Positions 6,080 to 6,695 of a DNA stretch of 6,695 nt are shown here, piece by piece; the stretch's first letter is position 1, and each line of letters opens with the position of its first letter. Below the pieces are notes generated by a model that was not told the DNA's origin, searched no databases, and worked only from the letters and a program-made list of their open reading frames with translations. Made by a program: the position numbers and the translations under genes. The stretch comes from Paenalcaligenes sp035301625 (GTDB taxonomy: Bacteria; Pseudomonadota; Gammaproteobacteria; Burkholderiales; Burkholderiaceae_B), in NCBI GenBank assembly GCA_035301625.1, contig DATGTW010000146.1:1-6695 (forward strand), given 5' to 3'.

Positions 6080-6637
6080 TCAGGGGATGGGCCCAATACG
6101 TAATAAGGGCTCTGTTTGTGGTTGCGTCGCCTCATCAAAATGATGCGACTCAAAGAACGGCAATTCTTTTAATTCTGTCTGATATTGATCAGCCAAGCGC
6201 TGGAACATCCGGCGTGAGGCCTGATTATCAGGCGCTACTGTGGTTTCTATGTAGCGCACCTCTTGGCATTGCGTGCGTTGCAATAAATGCTCTAGCATGC
6301 GCACAGCCAGGCGCTGCCCTCTCATGGAAGAGTGCACGGCGACCTGCCAAACGAATAAAACATGTTCCTGAGATGGCGGCTGATATGCCGAAATGAAGCC
6401 TACAACCTGGGAGCCTTTAGTGGCTACCACGCAGGTTTGAGCGAAATGCTCGGTCAAGAGCAAATAGGCATAGGTAGAATTAACATCTAAAGGTGGGCAT
6501 GAACGAATAAGCTCTGCAACGGCCGCCCCATCAGCTTTTGAAGGGGCGCGTAAAACAAGCGGGTCTTCAGTATCCGCCTCGGCTTCAGATGGTGTAGAAC
6601 ACATGGTATTGGACTGATTTGTTTGTAAAATCTTCAC
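6080..6637 (-). CDS. ectA: L-2,4-diaminobutyrate N-gamma-acetyltransferase EctA
   Basis: This GNAT-family enzyme acetylates L-2,4-diaminobutyrate with acetyl-CoA to give N-gamma-acetyl-diaminobutyrate, the second step of ectoine synthesis. The GTG form has 185 residues, within the family range. The conserved core begins near residue 28 (LVLRAPSKADG), followed by the EctA hallmark CPPLDVNSTYAYLLL at 47-61, VWQVAVH at 96-102, the acetyl-CoA loop MRGQRLA at 105-111, and ETTVAPDNQASRRMF at 131-145. The first 27 residues are polar and poorly conserved, as in other EctA proteins. GTG at 6637 is the first possible start after an in-frame stop. ATG at 6604 would give 174 residues. Neither start has a clear Shine-Dalgarno sequence, so the start is uncertain. 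It is the first gene of ectABCD, and any promoter lies in or beyond the last 58 bases of the window. Confidence 0.95.
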   Translation of the reverse strand: MKILQTNQSNTMCSTPSEAEADTEDPLVLRAPSKADGAAVAELIRSCPPLDVNSTYAYLLLTEHFAQTCVVATKGSQVVGFISAYQPPSQEHVLFVWQVAVHSSMRGQRLAVRMLEHLLQRTQCQEVRYIETTVAPDNQASRRMFQRLADQYQTELKELPFFESHHFDEATQPQTEPLLRIGPIP

Positions 6638-6643
6638 ACTACC

Positions 6644-6676
6644 AATCCGGATTCAGGGGGTACTGCCCCGTCCGGA
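6644..6676 (-). promoter_or_regulatory. Palindrome and hairpin in the ectA leader
   Basis: AATCCGGATT (6644-6653) is a perfect 10-bp palindrome 6 bases upstream of the ectA GTG. Its core TCCGGA recurs at 6671-6676, so the two copies can pair with each other. Between them GGGG and CCCC form a 4-bp stem around the loop CAGTA as read on the - strand. This could be an operator for a repressor or a structured 5' leader. I do not recognise it as a known riboswitch, and the window ends 19 bases further upstream. Confidence 0.35.
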
Positions 6677-6695
6677 ACCTCCAAAAGTGTCGATG

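Noticed and set aside
6656..6676. Resemblance of the minus-strand stretch GGACGGGGCAGTACC to the T-arm region of some alphaproteobacterial tmRNAs
   Set aside because: The similarity is short and recalled from memory. No acceptor stem or CCA end follows, and the sequence runs directly into ectA. Without the upstream sequence it cannot be supported as an RNA gene.

Overview
The window holds two convergent operons that together form an ectoine/5-hydroxyectoine locus. On the + strand, bases 1-3115 encode an ABC uptake system of the polar amino acid (HAAT) type that matches the Ehu ectoine/hydroxyectoine importer. Its genes run in the order ehuB (periplasmic binding protein, 5' end cut off by the window), ehuC and ehuD (two permeases), and ehuA (ATPase). 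On the - strand, bases 6637-3260 encode the complete ectoine pathway in the order ectA, ectB, ectC, ectD. The two operons meet tail to tail around a 15-bp hairpin (3156-3197) with an A-tract on one side and a T-tract on the other, which should terminate transcription from both directions.

The genes work together in a clear way. EctB makes L-2,4-diaminobutyrate from aspartate semialdehyde, EctA acetylates it, EctC closes the ring to ectoine, and EctD hydroxylates ectoine to 5-hydroxyectoine. EhuBCDA would import or recapture the same solutes from outside. All catalytic residues that I could place are present (EctD H148/D150/H250, EctC E57/Y85/H93, EctB K267, EhuA Walker A/B and signature), so both modules look functional. 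No ectoine-degradation gene (eut/doe), aspartokinase (ask_ect) or ectR regulator lies inside the window, although any of them could lie just outside it.

The organism is probably a moderately halophilic or marine Gram-negative bacterium, because the binding protein has a cleavable Sec signal peptide and the locus makes an osmolyte. The base composition is intermediate. The EctA core resembles, from memory, the Halomonas-type gammaproteobacterial proteins, so I lean towards Gammaproteobacteria, but this cannot be settled by eye.

The enzymes belong to described families, and I do not see a new enzyme system. The less explained parts are regulatory: a palindrome and hairpin just upstream of an ectA GTG start that has no Shine-Dalgarno sequence; an A/T-only stem-loop that presents the ectB ribosome binding site in its loop; two inverted repeats in the unusually long ectB-ectC gap; and an apparent change in the aromatic ligand box of EhuB. 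No tRNA, rRNA, CRISPR array or mobile element was seen.
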